DNA of 6,164 nt from an uncultured Bacteroidota bacterium (GTDB lineage Bacteria; Bacteroidota; Bacteroidia; Chitinophagales; Chitinophagaceae): NCBI GenBank assembly GCA_946887345.1, contig CAMPKR010000154.1:1-6164 (forward strand), read 5' to 3'. Both the position numbers and the translations under genes were made by a program. This document shows, piece after piece, positions 5,642 through 6,164 of this stretch. The notes below the pieces were generated by a model that worked only from the letters and a program-made list of their open reading frames with translations, was not told the DNA's origin and did no database searches. Numbering within the stretch: the first letter of the stretch is position 1; each line of letters begins with the position of its first letter.

Positions 5642-6164
5642 GGTTCTTTATCAGTTCGTTCGCAAATTCGCTGGTCTTCAGCAGTGTCGCATCGTTCATC
5701 AGGTTGTAGAAGTCCACAGTCACGCGCTTGCGCTTAATGGTAGTGCTTAGCGATGCCAGTATGCAGTCAGCAGCTTCTTTCCAGCCCATATATTCCAGCA
5801 TCATCACACCGCTCAGCAGCAGCGATGATGGGTTCATTGTATCAGTATTAGCAAAGCGTGGTGCGGTCCCGTGTGTGGCTTCAAATACAGCATGTCCTGT
5901 ATTGTAATTGATGTTCGCACCCGGCGCTATACCAATTCCACCCACGGCAGCTGCCAGGGCATCCGATATATAGTCACCGTTCAGGTTCAATGTAGCAACC
6001 ACTGAGTAGTCCTGCGGTGCCAGCAATATCTGCTGGAGAAAGTTATCAGCTATCACGTCTTTTATTATCAGCTTGCCTGCCGCTTCGGCTTTCTTCAGGT
6101 TGCTGTTGGCTACATCTTCACCTTCTGTCTTGCGGGCTTTTTCCCACTGTCCCCAGGTATATAC
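5637..6164 (-). CDS. icd: NADP-dependent isocitrate dehydrogenase (C-terminal part)
   Basis: The gene is cut by the right edge; the frame is open to the window end, so 175 C-terminal residues are seen and the start is outside. It oxidatively decarboxylates isocitrate to 2-oxoglutarate in the TCA cycle. The match to the E. coli Icd type is close: IIKDVIAD, then [56 protein letters not shown] and [13 protein letters not shown]. The metal-binding acids equivalent to E. coli Asp283, Asp307 and Asp311 are visible residues 40, 64 and 68. The HGTAP loop is the cofactor-binding segment. A Lys/Glu-rich linker ([19 protein letters not shown]) precedes IIKD. The last base of its TAG stop is the first base of the deoC start. 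NADP preference is assumed from resemblance to the E. coli enzyme. Confidence 0.95.
   Translation of the reverse strand, partial: VYTWGQWEKARKTEGEDVANSNLKKAEAAGKLIIKDVIADNFLQQILLAPQDYSVVATLNLNGDYISDALAAAVGGIGIAPGANINYNTGHAVFEATHGTAPRFANTDTMNPSSLLLSGVMMLEYMGWKEAADCILASLSTTIKRKRVTVDFYNLMNDATLLKTSEFANELIKNL

Overview
The window looks like a chromosomal segment of a Bacteroidetes bacterium, most likely from the Chitinophagaceae/Sphingobacteriia side. The grounds are signal peptides ending in ...NA|Q and ...DA|Q, A-rich leaders without clear Shine-Dalgarno motifs, a small secreted SPOR protein typical of the phylum, and a flexirubin/aryl-polyene-like set of fatty-acid genes. This is an inference from protein character; no rRNA or tRNA gene is present to settle it.

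The left half (1-2681, + strand) carries four genes in one direction. They are the 3' end of a hotdog 3-hydroxyacyl-ACP dehydratase, a secreted protein of unknown function, a hotdog acyl-CoA thioesterase of the 4-hydroxybenzoyl-CoA thioesterase type, and a complete Cys-His-His beta-ketoacyl-ACP synthase. A dehydratase, thioesterase and ketosynthase outside a normal fab operon are what the downstream edge of an aryl-polyene or flexirubin-type pigment cluster looks like. The rest of such a cluster would lie left of the window and cannot be seen.

The right half (2790-6164, - strand) is a convergent housekeeping-type run. In transcription order it holds the 3' end of NADP-isocitrate dehydrogenase (icd), deoxyribose-phosphate aldolase (deoC), a secreted SPOR-domain protein, an M20 amidohydrolase, and a small, AT-rich DUF4304-like protein. 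icd and deoC share one base (TAGTG) and the SPOR and M20 genes overlap by 23 bases, so these look co-transcribed and partly translationally coupled. The DUF4304-like gene sits last and is clearly AT-richer than its neighbours, which suggests a later addition.

The most unusual content is in the short gaps. The gaps at 948-1027 and 1454-1556 hold three related palindromic elements: two close copies with base changes that mostly keep the fold, and one strongly diverged copy. Two junctions (999-1033 and 4950-4984) carry degenerate arrays with a 7-base period; one contains the proposed TTG start of the thioesterase and the other encodes the last residues of deoC. The convergent gap (2682-2789) is filled by a nested REP-like palindrome beginning GTCATTGCGAG. 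I saw no CRISPR array, transposase, tRNA or rRNA, and no sign of a new multi-gene system beyond the pigment-like gene set.
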